From assembly GCA_900472485.1 (NCBI GenBank), contig UCII01000012.1, forward strand, positions 1-64,000: a stretch of 64,000 nt of DNA, in the 5' to 3' direction. The position numbers and the translations under genes are program-made. This stretch comes from Hyphomicrobiales bacterium (GTDB lineage: Bacteria > Pseudomonadota > Alphaproteobacteria > Rhizobiales > Rhizobiaceae). The notes beneath the pieces were generated by a model that was not told the origin of the DNA, did not search any database, and was given only the letters and a program-made list of their open reading frames with translations. This document shows positions 9,934-19,412 of this stretch, in pieces (position 1 is the stretch's first letter; the number at the start of each line of letters is the position of its first letter).

Positions 9934-10301
9934 TCAGACTCGATTGTAATCATCGCTGAGCCGGATGATGTCGCTCTCATCAAGCAGTTGACCATATTGG
10001 ATCTCGATGAAAACCAGCGGTGCATCGCCGGTGCATGAAGCCGGTGCGTTGCCATGAGCGGAATATCAACCGTATGCCCAAGTTGCAAAGAGTGTTCGAT
10101 TCCGTCGATCTCGGCAATGCCCTGTCCTGAAACGGCGGTCCAACGCTCGGAGCGATGGTTGTGATACTGCAGCGACAGGCGCTCGCCGGGGTTCACGACA
10201 ATGCGTTTGACAACATGGCGATCACCGATATCGAGCACATGCCATGTGCCCCAAGGGCGCTGATCATTGTCGCCAATCTTGTAAAAGCTTCCGGATTTCA
10301 A
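9934..10301 (-). pseudogene. mannose-6-phosphate isomerase-type cupin, frameshifted
   Basis: From 10301 the first frame encodes a normal ManC/type II phosphomannose isomerase cupin: RPWGTWHVLDIGD, VVNPGERLSLQYHNHRSERW and GHTVDIPLMATHR. Immediately after the last motif the frame changes. The expected ending (GDAPLVFIEIQYGQLL, then IIRLSDDYNRV and a stop at 9934) is found only in another frame, and the original frame continues as unrelated residues to 9909. Most of the cupin metal site lies before the shift, so a shortened protein could be partly active, but a defect is likely. The role would be supplying mannose-6-phosphate for GDP-sugars; gmd lies 2 kb away. Confidence 0.75.
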
Positions 10302-10493
10302 CGAAATCTCCTCGCGAAAAGCCGATCGGCCGCCCGCCGAAAATTATTCGCGGCATTAGTCCAGCGGCGCCGGCGAAGCAAGATTTTTTGGCCGATGCCG
10401 ACAAAGAGCGTACTTTGCGCGCTCCGGTCGAACCTGTTTCGGCTCCACAATGCCCCAGGTGACGTAGCGATTGCTTTTCGATACAGGAGTGGA

Positions 10494-11618
10494 ATGCGCG
10501 TTTTACATTTTTTCAAAACATATTGGCCCGACACATTCGGTGGGGTTGAACGGACCATTCACGCGATCGCCAAGGGTACCGCCAAATATGGCGTAGAATC
10601 AGATGTTCTCTCACTTAGTAAAACACCGTTGGAAAACAGCGTCGAATTCGATGGTCATATGGCATACAAGGCTAAGCTCGACTTCGAATTCGCATCCACC
10701 GGTTTTTCGCGCGAGGCGTTTGGACGATTTCGGGAACTGAGCCAGAAGGCGGATATCGTCCACTATCACTTTCCGTGGCCAGTGATGGATATCGTCCATC
10801 TGACCGCCCCCCCCGGTAAGCCGACTGTCGTGACCTATCATTCCGATATCGTGAAGCAGAAGGTGCTGCTGCAGTTCTACAAGCCGTTGATGTTCCGCTT
10901 TCTGAAAAATGTCGACCGTATTGTTGCGACATCTCCCAATTACCTCCTGTCGAGCGATGTCCTGGAAAGGTTCAAATCCAAGACGACAGTGATCCCGTTG
11001 GGTCTAGACGAGGCCGACTATCCGAAGGCGGGTAAAGCGACGGTAGCCCGTTGGCGCGGTAAGCTTCCCAATCGCTTTCTCTTATTCGTCGGCGTCCTGC
11101 GGTACTATAAGGGGGTTCATATCCTGCTGGAGGCCGCGAAACGCAATGGCCTCGATATCGTGATCGTTGGCAGCGGGCCGATGGAGGCGGAACTGAAGCA
11201 GGCTGCTGGGCAAAATCTGCGCAATATCCATTTTCTCGGATTCTTGTCGGACAACGACAAGATCGCTTTGCTCGAGCTTTGTGCGGGGTTTGTGTTTCCC
11301 TCGCCTCTTCGCTCCGAGGCCTTCGGACTTTCTCTGGTCGAAGCGGCAATGTTTGGCAAGCCGATGATTTCGTGTGAAATCGGCACGGGGACAAGTTATG
11401 TCAACCTGGACAGAGTAACCGGGTTCGTGGTGCCGCCCAACGATGTGGATGCTCTGTCGAACGCTATGAAGTCCATCTGGGACGACGAGCAAAAGACCGC
11501 CGCGCTGGGTGCCGCGGCGCGTGACCGCTATCTTGCATGTTTTACGGCAGAGAAGATGTGTTCACTATATTATAGCCTCTATCGGGAATTGAGGGGTTCC
11601 ATTGTGCACGACCTCTGA
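10494..11618 (+). CDS. GT4 glycosyltransferase
   Basis: A 374-residue retaining GT-B enzyme. The N-terminal half has the start signature of GT4 proteins (FFKTYWPDTFGGVERTIHAIA) with the GGVE acceptor loop and VVTYHSDIV; the C-terminal half has LLFVGVLRYYKGVHILLEA, IVIVGSGPMEAEL and the donor-binding block SEAFGLSLVEAAMFGKPMI with the E-x7-E pair. It resembles mannosyltransferases of O-antigen loci, but the donor is not certain. The start at 10494 has AGGAG at 10485. An open frame extends upstream over the cupin gene on the other strand but lacks family similarity. Confidence 0.88.
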   Translation: MRVLHFFKTYWPDTFGGVERTIHAIAKGTAKYGVESDVLSLSKTPLENSVEFDGHMAYKAKLDFEFASTGFSREAFGRFRELSQKADIVHYHFPWPVMDIVHLTAPPGKPTVVTYHSDIVKQKVLLQFYKPLMFRFLKNVDRIVATSPNYLLSSDVLERFKSKTTVIPLGLDEADYPKAGKATVARWRGKLPNRFLLFVGVLRYYKGVHILLEAAKRNGLDIVIVGSGPMEAELKQAAGQNLRNIHFLGFLSDNDKIALLELCAGFVFPSPLRSEAFGLSLVEAAMFGKPMISCEIGTGTSYVNLDRVTGFVVPPNDVDALSNAMKSIWDDEQKTAALGAAARDRYLACFTAEKMCSLYYSLYRELRGSIVHDL

Positions 11619-12933
<1,315 letters not shown>

Positions 12934-12960
12934 GTTTTTCGGCTGAATGACGAGGCACCC

Positions 12961-13926
12961 ATGCCGAGAGAACATCGTATTCTCATTACTGGCGCCAGCG
13001 GCTTTGTCGGATCGTGGTTGCAGCGCGAATTGGAGAAGCGGCGGCTGGAGCAGGGTTGTGACCTAATCGTCTTGACCGTCGGCCAGGGAGATGCATCGGC
13101 CTGGAAGACAGATATTACGGATCGGGATCGAGTGGCGACCCTGGTCCGTAATTGCCGCCCAACAGCGATCATTCATCTCGCCGCGATTGCAGCCCCGGCT
13201 GATGCTCGCCAAATGCCGCAGCGGGCCTGGGAGGTAAATTTCCAAGGCACTATGAATCTCGCCTACGCCACGATGGAGTTTGCACCGGAAGCGCGCTTCA
13301 TCTTCGCGGGCAGCTCCGAAGCCTATGGCGCTTCGTTCATTGATGCCGCAAATGCTCCGATAAAGGAGAGTGCGGCGCTCAAGCCGATGAATGTGTATGG
13401 TGCAACGAAAGCGGCAGCAGACATGCTCGTCGGGCAACTTGCCCATGATGGGTTGAAATCCGTCCGCTTCCGTCCGTTCAACCATACCGGACCCGGCCAG
13501 ACGGATGCTTATGTTGTCCCGGCTTTCGCCAAGCAACTCGCGGAAATATCGCTGGGTGCCAAACATCCTCGCATCAGCGTCGGAAATCTCTCGGCCTTCC
13601 GTGATTTTCTTGATGTCCGCGATGTCGTGCGTGCTTATGCCGACGCCGCTTTGATTGAGGACGTCTCGAAAAGTCTTGGCGGCGTTTTCAACCTGTCTTC
13701 GGGCCGACCGGTGCAGATCCGGTCAATCCTCGACATGCTTATCCAACTTTCCGGACTGAAGGTGGACGTCGAGATCGACCCGCAACGCCTGCGAGGACCT
13801 GAAATCGCGGCGGCCTTGGGCGACAGCGATGCGGCTTTGAAAGCCTTTGACTGGCGGCCAGAAATAGAATTAAGCCGTACGCTTGGCGATGTGCTTGACG
13901 ATTGGAAGATCCGGGTGGCGCGGTGA
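12961..13926 (+). CDS. rmd: GDP-4-keto-6-deoxy-D-mannose reductase (Rmd-like)
   Basis: A 321-residue NAD(P)-dependent SDR that probably reduces the Gmd product at C4 to GDP-D-rhamnose, or to the epimeric GDP-6-deoxy-D-talose. It has TGASGFVGSWL, HLAAIAAPADAR, AGSSEAYG, the Y-x3-K pair in NVYGATKAAADML, and FRPFNHTGPGQ, a combination typical of RMD enzymes. It is directly downstream of gmd. The stereochemistry of reduction cannot be read from sequence, so the gene name is provisional. No WcaG-type GDP-fucose synthase is seen in the window. Confidence 0.82.
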   Translation: MPREHRILITGASGFVGSWLQRELEKRRLEQGCDLIVLTVGQGDASAWKTDITDRDRVATLVRNCRPTAIIHLAAIAAPADARQMPQRAWEVNFQGTMNLAYATMEFAPEARFIFAGSSEAYGASFIDAANAPIKESAALKPMNVYGATKAAADMLVGQLAHDGLKSVRFRPFNHTGPGQTDAYVVPAFAKQLAEISLGAKHPRISVGNLSAFRDFLDVRDVVRAYADAALIEDVSKSLGGVFNLSSGRPVQIRSILDMLIQLSGLKVDVEIDPQRLRGPEIAAALGDSDAALKAFDWRPEIELSRTLGDVLDDWKIRVAR

Positions 13927-14282
13927 CCATATCGGTCCCCAATCACCGATCATATGCTCATAATATCTGAAAGAAAGCATTTTGCCAGTGTTTGAAAGTA
14001 TGGGCATTTTATTCTCGCCTCCGTCAGGGGCGAGTTGCGTACACGGTTTCCGCGTTCGCGTCTGGGTGCGTTATGGTTTATCCTCCATCCGCTAGCGCAG
14101 GCATTGATGTTCTTGATCACCCGGGCCGACTTGTGCGGCAGAGATGCCGAATGTTAATCATCCGTGCGCCTATTCGATCTATCTTTTGTGAGGCATGGCC
14201 GGATGGGTCTGTCCAGCGATATCTTGACGCGGAAGCATGACCGTATGCATCGAGCAGGCACAAACATTCAAGAGGATCCCAG
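13927..14282. other. intergenic region after rmd
   Basis: 356 bases with no recognisable gene. Short open frames here have no protein-like pattern that I can assign. Given the truncated-looking gene that follows at 14283, this may be eroded sequence of a longer gene, but no motif proves it. Confidence 0.35.
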
Positions 14283-14636
14283 TTGCATCGCACCTATAAT
14301 AATCTTTCCTGGCGCCTTACTCGACCGCTCCGTATGGGTCCTTCATTTCTGTTTAATGTGAAAAGGTTCCCGCGGCTTGTCGTCACCACTCTGCTTGAAA
14401 AGCTCATTCGTTGGCTTTCTCGGAGACCACGAGTGAAGGATAAATGCCTTCGGCTAGCCTATCGCTTTCCAAGGATAAGGGGTCGGCTTATGGCATTCGC
14501 GGCAGCCCGCGGGTATGGAGTTCAACCGTTTGACTGGTTGGACGACGGTCAGGAAGGACAGTGGTATATCGATGCGCCCAAGGGCACGGTCTCTCAGTGG
14601 GAAATATTGCTTCGAGATACTTCAAGATTGCAATGA
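14283..14636 (+). CDS. small protein with glycosyltransferase-linker motif, possibly truncated
   Basis: A 117-residue frame from a TTG at 14283 with GAGG about 7 bases upstream. The N-terminal NNLSWRLTRPLRM matches the S-x-S-W-x-x-T-x-P-L-R linker seen at residues 325-336 of the large mosaic transferase (1115-4696). After a basic region (VKDKCLRLAYRFPRIRGRL) the end is acidic. In polysaccharide loci this linker usually follows a coiled coil inside long methyltransferase/glycosyltransferase proteins, so this looks like a surviving piece of such a gene. It could also be a functional small protein: it ends within 14 bases of the next transferase start. Function unknown. Confidence 0.45.
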   Translation: MHRTYNNLSWRLTRPLRMGPSFLFNVKRFPRLVVTTLLEKLIRWLSRRPRVKDKCLRLAYRFPRIRGRLMAFAAARGYGVQPFDWLDDGQEGQWYIDAPKGTVSQWEILLRDTSRLQ

Positions 14637-14649
14637 AAGACGATCTTCA

Positions 14650-17562
14650 ATGCGCTTATGGATTGACGGGCAATGCTTCCAGACCGCAAGCAAGTGGCGT
14701 GGAATCGGGCGTTACGTACAAGAACTTATTCTTGGTATTGTCGACAATCATCCCGACGTCGAACTTCTTATTTCCCTCAATGCCGGTATGCCGTTGGAAG
14801 CACTTGCAGCTCGCGACCATCTCCAGAAATGGATAAAACCTGCCAATATTTTCATGTGGCATGGTGTTGCCGAAGGGGGAGAAGCAATAGAGGGCTACAC
14901 AGAGAAGAGGCGGCTCAGCGAGATCGCTCTGGCTTATCATGTCGCGTCGCTGAATCCCGACATCGCGCTTTCTGCGAGCCCGTTCGAAGGCAGCTTTGAC
15001 AAGGCTGTTCCGCTCCTTCCCAATAGTATCTCGAAAATTCCTTTTGCATCGATCTTTTACGATGCGATACCTTATCGCTATCCCGAGCAATATCTCTCAT
15101 CTTCGACGTTGCGTGTCTATTATGACCGTCGCCTCGCCTCCTACTCAGAATTCGATTTGAATCTTTGTATTTCCGAATACTCCAAACACGAGTGCTTCGA
15201 GATCTCGAGAAATCCTCGTGTATTCAACATGCTTGCGGGCGTATCGAGAGATTTCAGGGATGCGATGGAGCATACCGAAGCGAACACGCCAAAGCTGGCC
15301 GAGAAACCCTTCATCCTCTACGTCGGAGGGCTGGATTGGCGCAAGAATGTTCGGTCCGCCATTGAGGCATTCGCACAATTGCCGGCAGATTTGCGAGAGC
15401 AATATAGTTTTGTGTTGGCCGGCGATCACCCGCAATCGCTGTTACGAGACGAACAAGAGAGATGGAAGAAGCTGGGGCTTCGCGAACAGAATCTCGTGGC
15501 TATCGGCCATGTGACGGACCACCAGCTCGTGGCGCTCTACAGGGGGACGGACCTCGCCATTCAACCTTCGCTACTGGAGGGGTTCGGCTTGACCGCACTG
15601 GAAGCCATGACGTGCGGCGCGCCTGTCATTGCCTCGAACACGGGCGCCCTGCCTGAAGTCATTGGAGACAGGGAACTTCTTTTCAATCCCGCGGATGTCA
15701 AGGACATAGCGCGGGTAATGAAGAAGGCACTTGGCAACCGTCAAGCGATGAAGGCCGTGGCTGACAAACAGCGCGATCGTGCCGCAGCATTCAGCTGGGC
15801 GAAATCCGCTGCTATTGCCGTTGCTGCGCTGAGGGATGCCGTGGCCAACGCGGCGGAGAGCAGCAAGGTTGAATCGATCTCAACGGCTAAATATGCTGCT
15901 TTGCAGCAACTTGGAAATATGAATCTTCCGACGAATTTCATCGCGCAGACATTTGCACGATCGGAGTTAGTCAAATCTGATCGGCCGCGACTGATTATTG
16001 ATGCGACATCAACATATCGCGTGGACCACAAGACCGGTATTCAGCGTGTTGTCAAAAATATCTGTTCCAATCTCGAGAAAACGCAGGATGATGGCGTCGA
16101 ACGGATAGTCGCATACAGCGATTCTCTCGACGGCTGGTTTGCGATTCCGAAGACGCTGGAAAAGACCAACACCGCAACTGACTTCACAGAAGATACCCGG
16201 CTGGAATTTTCCCCGAATGATCGCATCTTGATGCTCGATAGCTCCTGGGAGTTTTATAGGCATCACTACGCAACGTTACGCTCCGCCCGCTTGAGGGGCG
16301 CTATTGTCATTTCATGCCTCTATGACACGATTCCCCTAAGATTCCCAGGGTTCTGCGACCCTGGCATGCCCCCCACATTCTCGAATTGGTTTCAAGCTGC
16401 CCTATCCTATTCGAATGCGTTTATCTGCATTTCAAAAGCCGTTGCCGATGAACTGATTAGGATACTTGAGGCGATCCAGTTTCCACGGGAGATGAAGATA
16501 GGCTACTGGCATCTCGGCGCCGATTTTGCCAAGGCGACCATTGCCGCTGATGTTATGCCTGTTCGCCGCAATGAGCGTCCGAAATTCCTGATGGTTGGCA
16601 CACTCGAGCCGCGCAAAGGGCACGGTATTGCCCTGGAGGCTTTCGATAGATTGTGGGACGAAGGTATGGACGTTGGGCTGACGATTGTCGGAAAGCCCGG
16701 TTGGGGGGGCGAGCATTTTGTTCGGCGAATAGAACAGCATCGTGAGTATGGGAAGCGTCTGATCTGGATGAACGGCATTTCGGATGAAAAATTACAGAAT
16801 GCCTACAGCGACAGCGATGCCTTGATTGCCGCCTCGTATGCTGAGGGTTTCGGCCTTCCCATTGTCGAGGCTGCGCACTTTGGGAAAGCTGTGATTGCAA
16901 CCGATATTCCAGTTTTTCGCGAAGTCACCGCAAGTGGCCAGAATTGCGATTTCTTTGCCGTCGGTTCCTCCGAGTCGCTCGCAAAGACGATCCGCTCGTT
17001 CCTTGGTACAGGAACGAACACTATCGAAACCGCGGCTTTGGCGCAAAGGGCCAATGGAGGGACAAGTTGGAAGGAAAGTGCCGAAAAATTGCAGAGGGTC
17101 GTGCTTACTGACGATTGGTATCGGCTATATAGGCCGCAGTCGAACACGACTTACGTACCAATAAGCAATATCGGCATCACAAAAATGGGAGAGGCGCTGG
17201 GTTCCGAAGAAACCCGGCATAAGATCGAGTTGGTGGAAGGGCCGATTGCCACAGACAACGACACACTGAAATATATAGTGCGTGTCGTCAACTTGTCCCA
17301 AAAGTTATGGGGAAGTGTCGGTGCTCTGGATGGTTCGCTGGCGGTGACGGCAAGCTATCGCATTCTGTCGAACAATGGAGAGGTGATCTCCCTAGAGAAC
17401 CGTAGGTCTCGCATTCCATTCGTATTGCCGCCTGGCGACAGCCTATATATGTCAATCGAGATCCCTTCGAAATTCAAGAGGAAGGGCGGTGCTTTCGCGG
17501 ATATAGGCTTGCTTCAAGAGTCAGTCGGTTGGTGGAGTAATCCGCTACGAGTCCCGTTGTGA
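14650..17562 (+). CDS. tandem double GT4 glycosyltransferase with extra C-terminal domain
   Basis: A 970-residue protein containing two complete GT4 units. Unit one (1-about 420) starts RLWIDGQCFQ, has GIGRYVQEL, LYVGGLDWRKNVRSAIEAF and the donor block EGFGLTALEAMTCGAPVI near 309. Unit two begins near residue 443 (PRLIIDATSTYR), with TGIQRVVKNI, MVGTLEPRKGHGIALEAF and EGFGLPIVEAAHFGKAVI near 730. Residues about 850-970 form an additional beta-rich-looking domain without a motif I know. Fused GT4 pairs in O-antigen loci act as polymerising mannosyl- or rhamnosyltransferases (WbdA-like), so this may build a repeat with two linkages; with gmd/rmd nearby a D-rhamnose or mannose backbone is possible. 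The Shine-Dalgarno is weak. Confidence 0.87.
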   Translation: MRLWIDGQCFQTASKWRGIGRYVQELILGIVDNHPDVELLISLNAGMPLEALAARDHLQKWIKPANIFMWHGVAEGGEAIEGYTEKRRLSEIALAYHVASLNPDIALSASPFEGSFDKAVPLLPNSISKIPFASIFYDAIPYRYPEQYLSSSTLRVYYDRRLASYSEFDLNLCISEYSKHECFEISRNPRVFNMLAGVSRDFRDAMEHTEANTPKLAEKPFILYVGGLDWRKNVRSAIEAFAQLPADLREQYSFVLAGDHPQSLLRDEQERWKKLGLREQNLVAIGHVTDHQLVALYRGTDLAIQPSLLEGFGLTALEAMTCGAPVIASNTGALPEVIGDRELLFNPADVKDIARVMKKALGNRQAMKAVADKQRDRAAAFSWAKSAAIAVAALRDAVANAAESSKVESISTAKYAALQQLGNMNLPTNFIAQTFARSELVKSDRPRLIIDATSTYRVDHKTGIQRVVKNICSNLEKTQDDGVERIVAYSDSLDGWFAIPKTLEKTNTATDFTEDTRLEFSPNDRILMLDSSWEFYRHHYATLRSARLRGAIVISCLYDTIPLRFPGFCDPGMPPTFSNWFQAALSYSNAFICISKAVADELIRILEAIQFPREMKIGYWHLGADFAKATIAADVMPVRRNERPKFLMVGTLEPRKGHGIALEAFDRLWDEGMDVGLTIVGKPGWGGEHFVRRIEQHREYGKRLIWMNGISDEKLQNAYSDSDALIAASYAEGFGLPIVEAAHFGKAVIATDIPVFREVTASGQNCDFFAVGSSESLAKTIRSFLGTGTNTIETAALAQRANGGTSWKESAEKLQRVVLTDDWYRLYRPQSNTTYVPISNIGITKMGEALGSEETRHKIELVEGPIATDNDTLKYIVRVVNLSQKLWGSVGALDGSLAVTASYRILSNNGEVISLENRRSRIPFVLPPGDSLYMSIEIPSKFKRKGGAFADIGLLQESVGWWSNPLRVPL

Positions 17563-17604
17563 CGGGACGACCGCGAGACGCAGTGGTACATGGGTAGTTC
17601 GCGA

Positions 17605-18726
17605 ATGAAAATCGGTATCGATGCACGTAATTTGGTAACGAGCATGACCGGCATCGGACGGTACGTGCTGGAAATGAGCCGGCATCTCGCGTTTCGCGGC
17701 CATGAACTGCATTTCTATTTGCCCGAAGCTCCATATGGTGATGTGAAAGAGCTGCCGGCGGCAAAACTGCATGTTGCGCGCTTTCCTGGCGGAATAAGGC
17801 GGATGATCTGGGCGCAGACGGAATTACCACGCCGTGCGGCGCAGGATAAGATCGAAGTATTTTGGGGTCCCGCTCACCGTCTACCGTTTTTTCTCGATCG
17901 TCGCATTGCGCGCGTCATCACGATTCATGATCTCGTCTGGCGAGATATGGCTGCAACCATGCGGTGGCAGACCTGGATGGCCGATCGCTGGCTAATGAAG
18001 CCGGGGGTCGCCGTTGCCGACGAGATTGTTGCTGATTCCGCTGCAACGGCTGATGCGCTAAAGGCTGAGTTTCCGAGATGCGGCGACAAGCTTAGCATTA
18101 TCTATCCTGGGTTGACGACCATCGGCAGAGTAGCGATCCCAAAGAATCTGTTAGAGTTTGGGATCGATCGACCCTATATTCTCTTCGTCGGAACGCTTGA
18201 GCCCCGCAAAAATCTGCTCAGATTGCTGCAAGCCTATGCCGGGCTGCCCGAAACCACGCGGCAACAATTTCTTCTGGTGCTCGCAGGTGGCCAAGGCTGG
18301 AGGCTGGGTGATCTGAAAGGGCATATTGCGGAACTGCAAATTGAGTCATCTGTTCGGTTGACCGGCTATGTGTCCGATACCGATCTTGCTCAACTGTACG
18401 GTCACGCTCGCTTTCTCGCGATGCCGTCCCTTTATGAAGGCTTCGGATTTCCGATCATAGAAGCGAACGCGATGGGAATCCCCGTGCTGACGTCCAATAC
18501 GTCCTCCATGCCCGAGGTTGCTGCAAAAGCCGGTATTCTTGTTGATCCGAACGAAGTACAATCTATTCGCGATGGCCTGGAAAGGCTTGCTACCGATGAC
18601 GTGTTGCATGCGCGTCTTGCTGATAATGCAAGGCCGAATGCCGCGCGATTCGACTGGACGGAAAGCGCGCGCCAGCTGGAGCGTGTCTTCGAGAAGGCGA
18701 TAGTCAAGCGCCGTGGCGGCATGTAG
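17605..18726 (+). CDS. GT4 glycosyltransferase (mannosyltransferase-like)
   Basis: A 373-residue GT-B enzyme 42 bases after the double transferase and similar to its units. It has IGIDARNLVTSMTGIGRYV at the N-terminus, ITIHDLVWRD, ADSAATADAL, LFVGTLEPRKNLLRLLQAY, and the donor-binding region PSLYEGFGFPIIEANAMG. This pattern is typical of transferases using GDP-mannose or GDP-D-rhamnose. The ATG at 17605 (MKIGIDAR) fits family starts; an in-frame ATG at 17590 would add five residues. The 277 bases that follow contain no recognisable gene. Confidence 0.87.
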   Translation: MKIGIDARNLVTSMTGIGRYVLEMSRHLAFRGHELHFYLPEAPYGDVKELPAAKLHVARFPGGIRRMIWAQTELPRRAAQDKIEVFWGPAHRLPFFLDRRIARVITIHDLVWRDMAATMRWQTWMADRWLMKPGVAVADEIVADSAATADALKAEFPRCGDKLSIIYPGLTTIGRVAIPKNLLEFGIDRPYILFVGTLEPRKNLLRLLQAYAGLPETTRQQFLLVLAGGQGWRLGDLKGHIAELQIESSVRLTGYVSDTDLAQLYGHARFLAMPSLYEGFGFPIIEANAMGIPVLTSNTSSMPEVAAKAGILVDPNEVQSIRDGLERLATDDVLHARLADNARPNAARFDWTESARQLERVFEKAIVKRRGGM

Positions 18727-19003
18727 CCCAAATTACTTGGCAGGAAGCGCACCAGCCTCTTTTGCAGCGTCAAACCCGGTGAGAGCAACTCACTTATTGT
18801 TATGAGATTGTGTCATCAACGTCAGGTCTATTTTATATAGTTCATGATTTAAGCAAGAGCGCATACCGTCGCAAGCCGCCGGCAAACTTCAACATGTTTT
18901 GCGACCACCAGTCGCTGCCAAATTGGCGCGCCAATTTCAGATACCGGCTGTCGTTTTTTCCTCTTTGCCAGAATCCACTAGGCTTCAGCTTTGTCGCCAA
19001 AGC

Positions 19004-19406
19004 CTAGAACTTCGCAAAACGATTGACCTTCGCCGCCTCATCCATCTCGTTGCGACGGAAATAGATCGCTCGTCCACATCGAATGGGACTGTGGCCCTGG
19101 ACAATGATGATCTGCTCGTCTTTGCGCATCGATTGGGTGACTCCGTGGCGATCCCAACGATGTCCTCTTCCTTACGCATCGATCTCTCGATCCCATCGAG
19201 AGCGTTGAAGGCCATGACTGGATTGGTCGGGGCGAATACCATGACTTCGTCGCCGAGCACATGGACGCGATGCTCAAGAACCATCGGCGCGACCTCCGTC
19301 GATGGATCGAGACAGATCAGCGGCCCCTGTAGCGCAGCGCCTTCGGGATAACATTGCTGGTCGTCTTGAAGCAGTCGGAGCCCGCGAAGAGGCGGTCGTG
19401 CAACTG
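19004..19406 (-). pseudogene. TraG/VirD4-type conjugative coupling protein remnant
   Basis: Read on the minus strand through three frames. First LFAGSDCFKTTSNVIPKALRY, a Walker A region of a type IV secretion coupling ATPase, ends near 19333. Then GPLICLDPSTEVAPMVLEHR, VMVFAPTNPVMAFNALDGIE and RKEEDIVGIA, the stretch after Walker A in TraG. Then, after a large internal deletion, DEQIIIVQGHSPIRCGRAIY, FRRNEMDEA and a stop at 19004, the TraG C-terminus. Frameshifts and the missing middle make it dead. It begins only 6 bases beyond the end of the O-antigen polymerase gene. It is a scar of a conjugative element inside the polysaccharide locus. Confidence 0.8.
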
Positions 19407-19412
19407 TCATGA

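Noticed and set aside
10155..10493. N-terminal extension of the GT4 protein by 113 residues
   Set aside because: The extension runs antisense to the cupin gene, while a good ribosome site and the normal family start are at 10494.
18810..19351. Plus-strand small frames after the last GT4 gene
   Set aside because: The minus strand of 19004-19406 reads as a decayed TraG, which explains the protein-like pattern. The plus frames have no family similarity.
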